Of a stretch of DNA of 64,000 bases, positions 1 through 8,250 are shown in pieces; positions within the stretch are counted from its first letter, which is position 1, and the number at the start of each line of letters is the position of its first letter. This DNA is from UKL13-2 sp031414695. GTDB lineage: Bacteria > Pseudomonadota > Gammaproteobacteria > Burkholderiales > Usitatibacteraceae. Both the position numbers and the translations under genes were made by a program. The stretch lies in contig JANNWG010000037.1 in assembly GCA_031414695.1 (NCBI GenBank), forward strand, positions 1-64,000, given 5' to 3'. The notes beneath the pieces are model-generated. The model did no database searches, was not told where the DNA came from, and was given only the letters and a program-made list of their open reading frames with translations.

Positions 1-24
1 GCGGGCATTTCGATTAGCATTCAT
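1..24 (-). CDS. 5' end of an unidentified minus-strand gene (partial)
   Basis: Only eight codons are inside the window, starting at an ATG whose first base is 24 and running off the left edge (M-N-A-N-R-N-A-R). On the minus strand an AGGAG ribosome-binding site precedes the ATG at about 9 bases spacing, which is the main support for a real start. Product unknown. The upstream bases (25-223) contain no other gene. Confidence 0.4.
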
Positions 25-129
25 CTTGGTCGGCTCCTCGATTGGTGGGTGTTGTCTGGAAACGTCACCTTACCATTCGATGTGTGCCGACTGTTTTTTT
101 ATTTATATTCAATTACTTAGAGCTTAAGT

Positions 130-170
130 AAGTGCCATTCGGGTCAGACTCCATTCATTTCTATGAAACT
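130..170. repeat. REP-like sequence (GGGTCAGACTCC core)
   Basis: The stretch contains GGGTCAGACTCCATT, a core found in REP sequences mobilised by REP-associated tyrosine transposases (RAYTs). It lies upstream of the 224-970 gene pair. A related AAATGGGGTC tract follows that pair at 976-1020, so the pair is bracketed by REP-like DNA. Family assignment is from recognition of the motif only. Confidence 0.45.
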
Positions 171-223
171 GCCCGCCAACACTTTGACCTTGAAGCTTAT
201 ATCAACCTATTTAATTTGCCTAC

Positions 224-741
224 ATGCCTAACCTCGCTGAACAAATTCGCGAAGCACTGTCGATGTTTGCACGCACTGGTACTAAGCCAGCTTTGATTGG
301 CGGCTTAGCAGTGGTTGCGCATCAGGTCGTGCGCGCTACGCAGGATGTGGATTTTCTGTTGGAAGCCGAAGCCGCAGATAGCGTGCATGAGGCGTTGCTG
401 CAATTGGGCTACGAATGTCTTTACCGTAGTCTTGACGCTGCCAACTATTTGCGCGGCACTGAAGGTTTGGATTTACTTTACGCGCATCGTCCCCTTGCAC
501 GTCACCTATTGAGTCAAGCATCTGAGCGCGACACCCCAATGGGTCGCCTGCGTGTTGTGAGTGTCGAAGGACTGATGGCCTTCAAGCTGCAAGGCTACGT
601 GAACGATCGAACGCGAACGCGCGACTTAGACGATATGCGTGCGCTCGTACAAATACACCGCGCGTCGTTTGACATGGTTCACTGCGTGAATACTTTGCGC
701 TATTTAATCAACAGGAATTGCTCAATGAACTCTTCGCTTAG
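224..741 (+). pseudogene. Nucleotidyltransferase-like (AbiEii/MNT-type) gene with frameshift near 680
   Basis: Residues 1-150 show a minimal nucleotidyltransferase-type fold: GGLAVVAHQ near residue 26 and TQDVDFLLE near residue 39, resembling the G[GS]x(n)DxD signature of AbiEii/DUF1814/MNT-like proteins, and an RDLDDMRALV segment near residue 132. The family C-terminus (REYFALFNQQELLNELFA then stop) is present at about 685-741 but in another frame, so one base has probably been lost (or two gained) near 680. As it stands the reading frame runs on into the next gene and reads to 970. Such proteins are often toxin or antitoxin-like, but the role here is unknown. Confidence 0.6.
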
Positions 742-970
742 CCAATCGAGCGAGTCGGCGACTCAAAGGCAAGCCGCGCCGAGTGAGCCCGCTGCTGCGA
801 CAAACACTGGCGTAGTGCTGGTGCGCGAGGCAGGTATTCCCTTCCAACCACGACATAGCACGACTGACTCATTCGTCGAATGGTTGAGCTTGATGGAGGT
901 TGTGCAAATGCTGTGCCCCGTCTGGCCCATGCGCAACCGACTTATGACGGGAGAGGAATGGAAACTGTAA
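725..970 (+). CDS. Small conserved protein downstream of the nucleotidyltransferase
   Basis: The ATG at 725 overlaps the ancestral end of the preceding gene (stop 739-741) and gives an 81-residue protein. The first half is low-complexity (Ser, Gln, Ala, Pro rich). The second half has a tryptophan-rich motif, EWLSLMEVVQMLCPVWP, and ends in EEWKL. I recognise this layout as a small partner gene that commonly follows this nucleotidyltransferase family, but I cannot name it. Because of the upstream frameshift it is now also in frame with the nucleotidyltransferase start, so it may be made as the tail of a 248-residue fusion. Function unknown. Confidence 0.5.
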   Translation: MNSSLSQSSESATQRQAAPSEPAAATNTGVVLVREAGIPFQPRHSTTDSFVEWLSLMEVVQMLCPVWPMRNRLMTGEEWKL

Positions 971-975
971 ACGGC

Positions 976-1025
976 GTAAATGGGGTCCACCATAAATGTA
1001 AACACCATAAATGCGTAAATGTTCA
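976..1025. repeat. REP-like AAATG-rich tract
   Basis: Four close repeats of the form TAAATG or ATAAATG, the first followed by GGGTCCACC, lie just after the 224-970 pair. Very similar wording (CATAAATGGGGTTGC, then CATAAATGGCATC) occurs right after the oxidoreductase gene at 52013-52060. They look like half-sites of RAYT-type REP sequences. Confidence 0.4.
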
Positions 1026-1074
1026 CGTCTAGCAACTCGCCATAGGAGTCCTCACATACTGCGACGAACAGACA

Positions 1075-1974
1075 TCAAGCCGCAAGAAACGTATCAAACA
1101 GCTTGAAAAATTCCTGCGGCTTTTCGAAATACGGTAATGCACCGACAGACGATAGCGGCGTGATGTGCCAATTTTGACGATGCTCAATAATTGTTTTGCC
1201 GCGATAGTCTGTGAAGTCACCGCGGTCACCGTGTGACATCCACACTGGCATCGACAGCGCTTCGTAAATGGTGTGAATGTCTGCTGAAAAAAGTGCTGCT
1301 GACAGAAAGTACAGCGGGGCGTGCTCGGCACCCGCTACCCGCGTGGTCAATATATCGTAACGCCACAATGTCTCATCAATGTTCTTGGAGCCCCAAGTGC
1401 GCTCCAGAAAATAGCGAATCACGCTGGGTCGCGTTAGCCCACGAAATAGCGCGCCACCCCAGCCAGGCCCGCGCAAAATACGCAGCATTCCTCGCACTTC
1501 CCTGCTCTTCCCCGCAGCCGCTTGACGCTGCGTGCTGCCATTGAAGCCCGTCGGGCTCACTAGTGCCAAGCGGCCAAATGCGTCAGGTGATTCAACTGCC
1601 GCGCGTGCCAAATATTCGCATGATAGTGATACGGCCAATGCGTCGATGGGTATTGCACCGACTCGTTCACGAATGAAGGCGACTGCCGCATGTATCGCAT
1701 CGGTCATCAGGCGAATGCTATACACACGATCACTACGATCAGAAAAACCATATCCCGGCAGATCAATAGAAAATACGGTGCGCGTGGCGCGGTAGTGCTC
1801 ATGTAGGGGCCGAACCTCAGCCGCAGAAGCAGAGGCATTAATGCTGTGAATGAGCAGCAGCGGCGGTCCACTTCCCGCAACATAGATAGCGAGTGGCCCT
1901 ACAGATGTCGGCAAAATGACACATTCGCCACTCACAGCGGCTGGTAATTGACTGACTGGCAAGTGTGCTGACAA
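1075..1974 (-). CDS. Alpha/beta-hydrolase fold protein, non-canonical active site
   Basis: This 299-residue protein has the alpha/beta-hydrolase layout: a beta-strand then LLLIHSINAS near residue 42 (oxyanion region, where HG is usual), DLPGYGFSDR near residue 76, and a nucleophile-elbow region AVSLSCEYLA near residue 116. The elbow keeps a central Ser but lacks both flanking glycines of GxSxG. The C-terminal SSVGALPYFEKPQEFF occupies the place where the catalytic His-Pro motif normally stands, and no obvious His is there. It may be a divergent or catalytically altered member. Substrate unknown. The start is a TTG at 1974 without a clear ribosome-binding site; a GTG near 1935 is an alternative. 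Confidence 0.75.
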   Translation of the reverse strand: MSAHLPVSQLPAAVSGECVILPTSVGPLAIYVAGSGPPLLLIHSINASASAAEVRPLHEHYRATRTVFSIDLPGYGFSDRSDRVYSIRLMTDAIHAAVAFIRERVGAIPIDALAVSLSCEYLARAAVESPDAFGRLALVSPTGFNGSTQRQAAAGKSREVRGMLRILRGPGWGGALFRGLTRPSVIRYFLERTWGSKNIDETLWRYDILTTRVAGAEHAPLYFLSAALFSADIHTIYEALSMPVWMSHGDRGDFTDYRGKTIIEHRQNWHITPLSSVGALPYFEKPQEFFKLFDTFLAA

Positions 1975-2170
1975 GGTAGTGTGGCTTTCTCACGATTGAA
2001 TCAAACATCATTGCACAGTTACGGGGTCAACATTCAAACACATAGCGATGACGTTTGAAAAATCAGTCTTCGCGCAGCCAACCGAGAAGCACATAAAATG
2101 AATGGGCTGCAACGCGCTGGTTGCCAAGCTGCGTTGGGTTGACAGGCATATAGGCGAAACTAAAACGCAA

Positions 2171-2230
2171 AGCCTAATAAAAACGGGCACTTTCAAGCTA
2201 TTTTGCTCGAAAGTGCCCGCCAATATTAGA
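2171..2230. repeat. 3'-end palindromic repeat, copy 1
   Basis: This imperfect palindrome has arms CGGGCACTTTC and GAAAGTGCCCG around a short loop, with outer CCTAATA and TATTAGA sequences. It lies just past the 3' end of the minus-strand thioredoxin gene (stop at 2249). It belongs to the eight-copy family described in the findings and may fold into a transcript-end hairpin. The rest of 1975-2248 shows no gene. Confidence 0.75.
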
Positions 2231-2248
2231 TAGTGTTATCTTTAAAAG

Positions 2249-2626
2249 TTAATTTGCTGTAGCCACTTTTTCAGCTTCCGCAATCTCTTGATGCACTTTC
2301 ACCATGTCGATGGCGAGTGAATTTTTAACCACTTCTTGCAGCATCGATTTAGGCAGCATGCCGGATTCGGTATAAAGCACGACTTGCTCGCGAAAAACCA
2401 TCAGCGTGGGAATGGAACGGATGTTAAATGCGGCGCCGAGCTCTGGCTCCGCTTCGGTGTTGATTTTAGCGAAGACGACATCCGGAAAATCTTCCGATAC
2501 CGCCTCAAAGGTGGGCGCGAATGCGCGACATGGCCCACACCATGGTGCCCAAAAATCGATGATGATGGTTTTACCGCTCTCGATGGTGGCGTTGAAATTT
2601 TGTTGGTTGAGTTCTAGCGTTGCCAT
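2249..2626 (-). CDS. Thioredoxin
   Basis: The protein has 125 residues and carries the active-site motif WCGPC (Cys30 and Cys33) followed by the cis-proline region SIPTL near residue 72. These define a thioredoxin-fold dithiol oxidoreductase that reduces protein disulfides in the cytoplasm. It is slightly longer than the usual 105-110 residues because of an Ala/Glu-rich C-terminal tail (last about 18 residues, QEIAEAEKV). It is the last gene of a minus-strand redox block starting at pirin (6079). There is no signal peptide. The main housekeeping trxA is usually shorter, so this is probably a paralogue. Confidence 0.9.
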   Translation of the reverse strand: MATLELNQQNFNATIESGKTIIIDFWAPWCGPCRAFAPTFEAVSEDFPDVVFAKINTEAEPELGAAFNIRSIPTLMVFREQVVLYTESGMLPKSMLQEVVKNSLAIDMVKVHQEIAEAEKVATAN

Positions 2627-2720
2627 ATGTGGCTTTCAGTAATTTGTGAGAGAGATTAACTATGTGGCATTGTTTATATGATGAGCAAATTCATTTTTTC
2701 AATGGCCCGCATTCACGCAC

Positions 2721-3305
2721 TCAATGATTAATGACTGTTGCCATCTTTGCCACGCTCGCACCAAGTGCTTTCAGGCTAGCCACTGCACGTTCATTGGCAA
2801 CAATACCGTTAGCATTCACAATTTTATCTCCGCCTGGTACAGCCACAATCGGCAATACAAATGCGCCCAAATTAGACAATATCATTGCCACATGTGGCAG
2901 TGCGCGGATGCCGCCGAAGCCACCAGCAGATGCACTCATCAATCCGGTAATTTTGTTTTCAAATGGCAAACGTCCGCCACCAACGCCGGCGCCTTCGCTC
3001 ACCGATTGCGATAGCCAATCTATGGTGTTTTTAAGCAGCGGCGTGATGGATGAATTGTATTCTGGGCTGGCAATGAGCAAACCGTCAGCGGCAATCATCT
3101 TTGCGCGCAGCAATTTTGCCACCCCAGGCACGCCATTGGCCGTGTGGAAATCGGCATCATAAAGTGGCAGCGTGTAATCACGCAGCGATATTATTTCAAC
3201 TTCTGCACCTAATTCACGCGCACCATCAACGGCAAAACGCAGTGCTATTTGATTAATCGAGCCGTGACGATTTGATCCTGCAAAGGCGATAATTTTTGTT
3301 GTCAT
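2721..3305 (-). CDS. NAD(P)H-dependent FMN reductase family protein
   Basis: At 194 residues it matches the flavodoxin-like NADPH-dependent FMN reductase family. The N-terminal phosphate-binding loop AFAGSNRHGSINQ (residues 7-19) binds FMN, and SPEYNSSITPLLKN near residue 80 is the family signature. These soluble enzymes pass electrons from NAD(P)H to flavin or quinone or chromate acceptors; the acceptor cannot be read from sequence. The gene begins four bases after the stop of the yceI-like gene upstream, so the two are very likely co-transcribed and translationally linked. Confidence 0.88.
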   Translation of the reverse strand: MTTKIIAFAGSNRHGSINQIALRFAVDGARELGAEVEIISLRDYTLPLYDADFHTANGVPGVAKLLRAKMIAADGLLIASPEYNSSITPLLKNTIDWLSQSVSEGAGVGGGRLPFENKITGLMSASAGGFGGIRALPHVAMILSNLGAFVLPIVAVPGGDKIVNANGIVANERAVASLKALGASVAKMATVINH

Positions 3306-3309
3306 TTAT

Positions 3310-3855
3310 TTATTTAATGGTTGTAAATTTGAATGTAATTTTTATATCATCGGCTACCACAGAGGTATCACTCCACTCTTTATCGCCGATTTTCCAGCCG
3401 AGCCGCTTCATGGTGAATGCACCTTCTACGATGGGAGTCGCGCCATCGGTCACGCTAAATTGCGCTTTGATTGGCTGCGTAATTCCCTTGATGGCGAGCT
3501 TGCCAGTGGCCTCAAATTTATTGCCGCCGAGTGCGCTAACCTTATCGGCAACAAATGTGGCGCGTGGAAATTTGCCCGCGTTTAGCCATACCGCACTTTT
3601 CGTCTCATCGTTATAGGCTTTGTCGCCTAAATCAACAGAGCCAAGATCTACGCCAAATTCAGCTTTGGTCGCATCAGGCTTTTTTGCATCAAAAAATAGT
3701 GTTGCATCAAACTTGGTAAATTTGCCCTTCATCGGTACGCCAAACTGGCTAAAGCTAAAGCCGATGCTGCTTTTAGCGGGGTCAAGTTTAAGGCTGTTGG
3801 CATTGGCACTGATTGTAAATAGTGCCATTGCAATTAGTGCTATTAGTTGTTTCAT
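3310..3855 (-). CDS. YceI family periplasmic lipid-binding protein
   Basis: The protein has 181 residues with a Sec signal peptide (residues 1-19, MKQLIALIAMALFTISANA). The mature part shows YceI lipocalin-like beta-barrel features: LDPAKSSIGFSFSQFG at the start of the barrel, then GSVDLGD and FEATGKLAIKGITQP. YceI proteins bind isoprenoid or polyisoprenoid lipids in the periplasm. Here it sits directly downstream of a cytochrome b561 gene and a second yceI-like gene lies on the other side, a pairing that is common in Proteobacteria and suggests quinone-linked redox work at the membrane. Confidence 0.9.
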   Translation of the reverse strand: MKQLIALIAMALFTISANANSLKLDPAKSSIGFSFSQFGVPMKGKFTKFDATLFFDAKKPDATKAEFGVDLGSVDLGDKAYNDETKSAVWLNAGKFPRATFVADKVSALGGNKFEATGKLAIKGITQPIKAQFSVTDGATPIVEGAFTMKRLGWKIGDKEWSDTSVVADDIKITFKFTTIK

Positions 3856-3897
3856 GTTTTTTCCAATCGGTTCTATTTGGATGTGTTAGACAAAATG

Positions 3898-4440
3898 TTA
3901 TTTCGGTTGAAAAGGATTCATGCGATTCATGAGCCCATCTTTATCAATAAATTGATGCTTCAACGCCGCCACAATATGCAACGCTAGTAGTCCGCCTAGC
4001 AAGTAGCCAGCAAACAAATGCACTTGCTTGATGATGGGTGCAATTTCATCATTTTTATCAAGCAAGTCAGGCAGCGGAATGATGCCTAAATATACCGTTT
4101 GAAACCCTTTTGCGGATGAAAATAACCAGCCAGATATGGGAATTAAAAAGAATAGCGCATAAAAAAAATAGTGTGTCGCTTTTGCTGCATTACGTTGCCA
4201 TGCTGGCATTTCAGGCTCAGGTGGTGGCGCTTGATAGAGCCGCCACCAGAGTCTAAACGCTGCTAGTACAAATACCGTTACCCCAATCCACTTATGCCAA
4301 GCGTAAAGTTTTAATTTATCAGGACTGATGCGTAGGTCAACCATATATAGACCCATCGCGAGGGCTACAAAAATCAGTAGCGCCATGAGCCAATGGAAGA
4401 CGATGGCAGGTGCGGTGTAGCGGTTGATTGAGTCGCGCAT
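3898..4440 (-). CDS. Cytochrome b561 family membrane protein
   Basis: This 180-residue protein has four hydrophobic segments (about 12-35, 47-66, 86-105 and 137-160). Candidate haem-b ligands are His16 in the first helix, His49 at the start of the second, and His141 and His155 in the last, the pattern of the bacterial cytochrome b561 (CybB) family. Such proteins move electrons between quinol and periplasmic acceptors. It is flanked by two yceI-like genes on the same strand, 42 bases before the next one, so a shared transcript is likely. Confidence 0.92.
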   Translation of the reverse strand: MRDSINRYTAPAIVFHWLMALLIFVALAMGLYMVDLRISPDKLKLYAWHKWIGVTVFVLAAFRLWWRLYQAPPPEPEMPAWQRNAAKATHYFFYALFFLIPISGWLFSSAKGFQTVYLGIIPLPDLLDKNDEIAPIIKQVHLFAGYLLGGLLALHIVAALKHQFIDKDGLMNRMNPFQPK

Positions 4441-4529
4441 GTTGGATATTGTGTAAAAGTGAAATTTATATTTCAGGTATTAAAACGCTGTAGTGACAAA
4501 TAACTCAACAGTAAATAGTTTCAACACAA

Positions 4530-4664
4530 ATCGCCCCCATCCTAGCCCTCCCCCGTAGCCGGGGGAAAGAACTGATTACTAGATGATTGAAATATTTCAA
4601 ACGCATCAACTAGTGCAACACGGCCCCTTCCCCCGTGAGGGGGAAGGTTGGGATGGGGGTATCG
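4530..4664. repeat. MITE-like inverted repeat, C/G-rich ends
   Basis: The ends are inverted copies of each other: CGCCCCCATCCTAGCCCTCC at the left and, on the opposite strand, ACCCCCATCCCAACCTTCCC at the right. Each end also folds on itself (CCCCCG/CGGGGG left; TTCCCCC/GGGGGAA right). The 135-bp element lies between the b561 gene and its upstream yceI-like partner and may interrupt or modulate that transcript. Related CCCCTCCC hairpins occur at 56605-56980. Confidence 0.7.
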
Positions 4665-4679
4665 TTCAATAACCAGAAC

Positions 4680-5321
4680 CTACAAAGCAGCCGCACGCTG
4701 GTTAAATTCAACTTCGACCAATACTTCTACATCGTCGCCAATAAATGGAATCAATTCTTTCATACCCCATTCTGAACGTTTCACAATGCCTTTAGCCGAG
4801 AAGCCCACGGCGTGTGCTTGGGCGAAGCGATTGTAAACGCCACCGTTAAAGGTGACATCCCAAGTCATTGGTTTGGTTACGCCGCGTAGCGTTAAGTCAC
4901 CAGTCATTTTGAATTTACCACCTGCAATCGGCTCAATCTTGGCTGATTTAAAGGTGATGGTTGGATTTTTTTCCGCTTCAAAGTATTCTGGCGCTTGTAG
5001 TTTTTTGTTAAACGGTGCAAGACCAGTATTGATAGACGTTGCGTCAATCGTAAATTCAACTTTACTGGCGGTTGAGGTGGCTGGTGTGTAATTAATCTTG
5101 CCGTCCATCTTGTCAAAGCGTGCGGTGTATTGCGATAGGCCTAAATGCGATATGCGCCACGTCACAGAAGCGTGCGATTTATCGAGCACATACTCACCTG
5201 CGGGCTGTACAGAAAAATCTTTGCTGAATGGGGCTTGCGCTTGCGCGTGTGCGTTCACCGATAATGCGGCACCCATTACACATACTGCAACTGCGGTTGA
5301 TTTGAGAATATTGGAAAGCAT
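4680..5321 (-). CDS. YceI family periplasmic protein (second copy)
   Basis: The protein has 213 residues with a Sec signal peptide of about 30 residues (MLSNILKSTAVAVCVMGAAL, then an AHAQAQA cleavage region). The mature domain has the YceI signature YVLDKSHASVTWRISHLGLS near residue 44 and MTGDLTLRGVTKPM near residue 142. It is longer than the 3310-3855 paralogue and only distantly similar, so the two are probably not recent duplicates. A clear AAGGAG ribosome-binding site precedes the start. Role inferred from the family: binding an isoprenoid lipid in the periplasm, probably with the adjacent cytochrome b561. Confidence 0.9.
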   Translation of the reverse strand: MLSNILKSTAVAVCVMGAALSVNAHAQAQAPFSKDFSVQPAGEYVLDKSHASVTWRISHLGLSQYTARFDKMDGKINYTPATSTASKVEFTIDATSINTGLAPFNKKLQAPEYFEAEKNPTITFKSAKIEPIAGGKFKMTGDLTLRGVTKPMTWDVTFNGGVYNRFAQAHAVGFSAKGIVKRSEWGMKELIPFIGDDVEVLVEVEFNQRAAAL

Positions 5322-5371
5322 TGTTGAACTCCTTGAAATAATGAAAATAATTTTGACTACGTTTGTTGTAA

Positions 5372-6079
5372 TTACGCTAAATCAAATACTAAGACTTCTG
5401 CATTGCTGCCATCTTGAATCGTTAATGTTGCCGCTTCGCTGCCATTCGCTAATTTGAGCGCATCGCCAGCTTGTAGTGGCTGACCATTCACGCTGACTTC
5501 GCCGCGCGCCACATGCACATAGGCACGACGCGCCGGGGCAATGGCAAGGGTTGCCGACTCTGCGCCATCAAAAAGCCCCGCATAGACTTGTACATCGGCA
5601 TGAATTTTCACTGCGCCATCACGCGCATCAGGTGAGGCCACGATGCGTAATTTGCCGCGTTTATCGGCATCATCAAAATGCTTTTCCTCGTAGGATGGCT
5701 TGATGCCCAGCTGATTCGGTTGTATCCATATTTGCAGCAGATGTGTGTTCTGATCAGCAGCATGGTTGAATTCTGAATGCTCAACGCCCGTGCCCGCGCT
5801 CATTCGCTGTACGTCGCCGGGCTTGATGGATGAGCCATTGCCCATATTGTCTTTGTGGCCAATGGCGCCATCGAGCACATAGGTGATGATTTCCATATCG
5901 CGATGCCCGTGCGTGCCAAAGCCCATCCCAGGCGCAATGACATCATCGTTGATCACGCGTAAGGCGCCGAAATGCATAAATTTTGGATCGTAGTAATCTG
6001 CGAATGAAAAACTGTGAAAACTTCTTAACCAGCCGCGGTTAGCATAGCCGCGCTCTTGGGATTTACGTAATTCAATCAT
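5372..6079 (-). CDS. Pirin family bicupin protein
   Basis: I place the start at the ATG at 6079 (MIELRKSQERG), preceded by AAGGAC at 7 bases, which gives 235 residues; the open frame upstream to 6274 overlaps the regulator promoter and is unlikely to be translated. The N-terminal cupin holds the four pirin metal ligands His57, His59, His101 and Glu103 (FGTHGHRDME and GVEHSEFNH). Some bacterial pirins have quercetin dioxygenase activity; others act as redox sensors. It heads a minus-strand redox block and is divergent from a LysR gene, a layout typical of a LysR regulator and its target. Confidence 0.92.
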   Translation of the reverse strand: MIELRKSQERGYANRGWLRSFHSFSFADYYDPKFMHFGALRVINDDVIAPGMGFGTHGHRDMEIITYVLDGAIGHKDNMGNGSSIKPGDVQRMSAGTGVEHSEFNHAADQNTHLLQIWIQPNQLGIKPSYEEKHFDDADKRGKLRIVASPDARDGAVKIHADVQVYAGLFDGAESATLAIAPARRAYVHVARGEVSVNGQPLQAGDALKLANGSEAATLTIQDGSNAEVLVFDLA

Positions 6080-6216
6080 TTTGAATGTCCTTATTCGGTT
6101 TGTTTCAGCTTTTTCACACATTTTTAGCTGGAACACATTTGATAACGATAATATGCACTTGCAGACAACGCTAAACAAGCGGATAATTTTGACCAATTCA
6201 TTCAAATAATTTGAAT
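6080..6216. promoter_or_regulatory. Divergent promoter region, pirin / LysR
   Basis: This 137-bp AT-rich gap separates the divergent pirin and LysR genes. LysR regulators usually bind such a gap and control the neighbouring gene. I see T-N11-A-like partial palindromes but no site strong enough to name. Confidence 0.45.
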
Positions 6217-7125
6217 ATGAAGCTAACGCTGGATGCACTACAAGCCCTAGATGCAATCGCCCGCAATGGTTCATTTGCGCGCGCTGCAGCTGAATTACAT
6301 CGTGTACCCTCTGCCCTTACATACACCATGCAGCAACTGGAGCTATCCCTTGGGGTAGCGTTGTTTAGCAAAGATGGCAGGCGATCATCGCTCACGGCGG
6401 CAGGCCATGAGTTGTTAAATGAGGGGCGCATCTTACTCAAAGCCGCCGCCGACTTAGAGTGCCGCATACAGCAAATCGCGAAGGGTTGGGAGACTGAGCT
6501 GCGCATTGCCGTAGATACCATTATCGATATTGGCGCGCTTTATCCACTGGTGGCGCAATTTGAATCACAGCAATCTGGCACACGCATTAAGCTGCTCACG
6601 GAAGTGTTTGGCGGCACATGGGATGCCTTGATTTCAGAGCGCGCAGATGTTGCCATTGGCGCGAGTACCGATGTGCCATCAGGCGGCGGCTATGCCACAC
6701 TGCCACTTGGCGCGTGGCAGTGGTTATTTGTGGCGAGCCCGACACATGCGATTACGCGCGAGAAACGCCCTCTCACGGAAGCGACTATTTTGAGCTATCG
6801 TGCGGTAAGCGTCGCGGATAGTTCGCGATTGTTACCGCCGCGCACGGCAGGCTTAATTTCTGGGCAAGATGTGCTCACCGTACCGACCATGCAGGCTAAG
6901 CTAAACGCCCACGTCACAGGCTTGGGCGTCGGTTTTTTGCCTAAGCATTTAGCGCTACCCGAAATCAAAGCCAAGCGATTAGTAGCCATTGATATCGTCA
7001 ACCCGCGCGCTGCCACGACGGTGTGCGTTGCATGGCGGGCAAATCGCACTGGTCGCGCGCTGCGTTGGTTTATTGATCAGCTTGAGAATCCTGCCATTGT
7101 GAAATCACTCCTCCACGCCGCATGA
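6217..7125 (+). CDS. LysR-type transcriptional regulator
   Basis: Residues 1-60 form the winged helix-turn-helix typical of LysR regulators (LQALDAIARNGSFARAAAEL followed by PSALTYTMQQLE). Residues 90-300 form the effector-binding domain. I chose the ATG at 6217; an in-frame TTG at 6211 is possible. The gene is divergent from pirin and probably regulates it together with the redox block downstream of pirin. The stop codon overlaps the start of gluQ by four bases (ATGA), so the two are translationally coupled. The effector is unknown. Confidence 0.9.
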   Translation: MKLTLDALQALDAIARNGSFARAAAELHRVPSALTYTMQQLELSLGVALFSKDGRRSSLTAAGHELLNEGRILLKAAADLECRIQQIAKGWETELRIAVDTIIDIGALYPLVAQFESQQSGTRIKLLTEVFGGTWDALISERADVAIGASTDVPSGGGYATLPLGAWQWLFVASPTHAITREKRPLTEATILSYRAVSVADSSRLLPPRTAGLISGQDVLTVPTMQAKLNAHVTGLGVGFLPKHLALPEIKAKRLVAIDIVNPRAATTVCVAWRANRTGRALRWFIDQLENPAIVKSLLHAA

Positions 7126-8036
7126 GTGCTGCGCGCTATATCGGGCGTTTCGCGCCCTCACCTACTGGACCACTGCATATTGGCTCGCTCATTGCCGCAC
7201 TCGCCAGCTACTGCGACGCACGCGCCAACAATGGTCGTTGGTTGTTGCGTATTGAAGATGTTGATGAGACCCGCTGTAAGCCTGAGTACACAGATGACAT
7301 CATCAATACACTCCACCAGTTTGGATTTCGCTGGGATGGCGAAGTCACGTTGCAATCGACGCAAAAAAATCGCTATGCGGCGGCGCTTACCGCACTAAAG
7401 AATCAGCAGCGCGTGTACGCCTGCTGCTGCTCACGTAGAGAGATTGCCGACTCCACGCAACACATCGGCATTGATGGTGCAGTCTATCCGGGCACATGTC
7501 GCCATCTGCAAAATCTGCAAATTGACGATCAAACAAACGCTATCCGGCTCTTAACCAGCAGCGATATCGTTTCATTTGATGATCGCGTACAAGGCCTACA
7601 AACGCAAAATATTGCAGCTGAGGTTGGTGACTTTATTATTAAACGTCGCGATGGGTTATTTGCCTACCAGCTAGCCGTCGTCGCTGACGATGCGTCGGAT
7701 AACATCACCCACGTGGTGCGGGGTGCAGACTTGTTGGACTCAACTGCGCGGCAAATTTATTTGCAACACTTGTTGGGCTACGCTACACCTAGTTATATGC
7801 ATATTCCTGTGGCGGTCAATGCGGCAGGGCAAAAACTGTCAAAACAAACACTAGCGCCCGCGATTAACAGCCGTGAGGCTGTGACAGCGCTCATCACCTC
7901 TTTAGGGTATTTGAGGCAGCCACTTGAGGGTCTAAAATCAAATGCAACGCTAACGCCGTCGCGAGTACTCGATATTGCCGTTAAACAGTGGCAGCCGGCG
8001 TTAATCGCCCCAACGCGAACGCAAACTTATGAATAG
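7122..8036 (+). CDS. gluQ: Glutamyl-Q tRNA(Asp) synthetase
   Basis: This 304-residue protein is a truncated glutamyl-tRNA synthetase catalytic core without an anticodon-binding domain, which is what defines GluQ-RS. It has FAPSPTGPLHIGSL (HIGH-like motif, residues 10-23), a zinc site from CxC near residue 100 and YxxxC near residue 122 (ACCCSRREI, then YPGTC), and KLSKQ as the KMSKS motif near residue 242. The enzyme attaches glutamate to queuosine in the anticodon of tRNA(Asp). It starts inside the stop codon of the LysR gene. queG, from the same queuosine pathway, lies at 16.3 kb. Confidence 0.95.
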   Translation: MSAARYIGRFAPSPTGPLHIGSLIAALASYCDARANNGRWLLRIEDVDETRCKPEYTDDIINTLHQFGFRWDGEVTLQSTQKNRYAAALTALKNQQRVYACCCSRREIADSTQHIGIDGAVYPGTCRHLQNLQIDDQTNAIRLLTSSDIVSFDDRVQGLQTQNIAAEVGDFIIKRRDGLFAYQLAVVADDASDNITHVVRGADLLDSTARQIYLQHLLGYATPSYMHIPVAVNAAGQKLSKQTLAPAINSREAVTALITSLGYLRQPLEGLKSNATLTPSRVLDIAVKQWQPALIAPTRTQTYE

Positions 8037-8250
8037 CGTCCATCGTGCGCCAATCGGCTCCTTCTTTTGAAAAACGGAAGGTTAAGAGGGATTATGCTCA
8101 TCTTGCGCCCCGCGCCTTTTAATTCACCTGCAATTCATCCTGTATTTCATCAAATGGCGAATCTGAATCCGCATTTCGTCGCGTCTTAATGGTGGCTTAA
8201 GAACTTAAACTGCAAAATACAAACACATTACCTTAACTAACAACACCAAT

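Noticed and set aside
2008..2223. 71-codon minus-strand frame between the hydrolase and thioredoxin genes
   Set aside because: Part of it is the palindromic repeat copy 1, and the rest resembles no protein family.
5372..6274. Longer 300-residue reading of pirin
   Set aside because: The extra N-terminal 65 residues are unlike any pirin, and the ATG at 6079 has a good ribosome-binding site and begins at the conserved region.
8037..8250. Possible small gene or riboswitch upstream of the efflux adaptor
   Set aside because: Only a weak CCTTC/GGAAGG hairpin near 8070 and no ribosome-binding site or conserved fold recognised.
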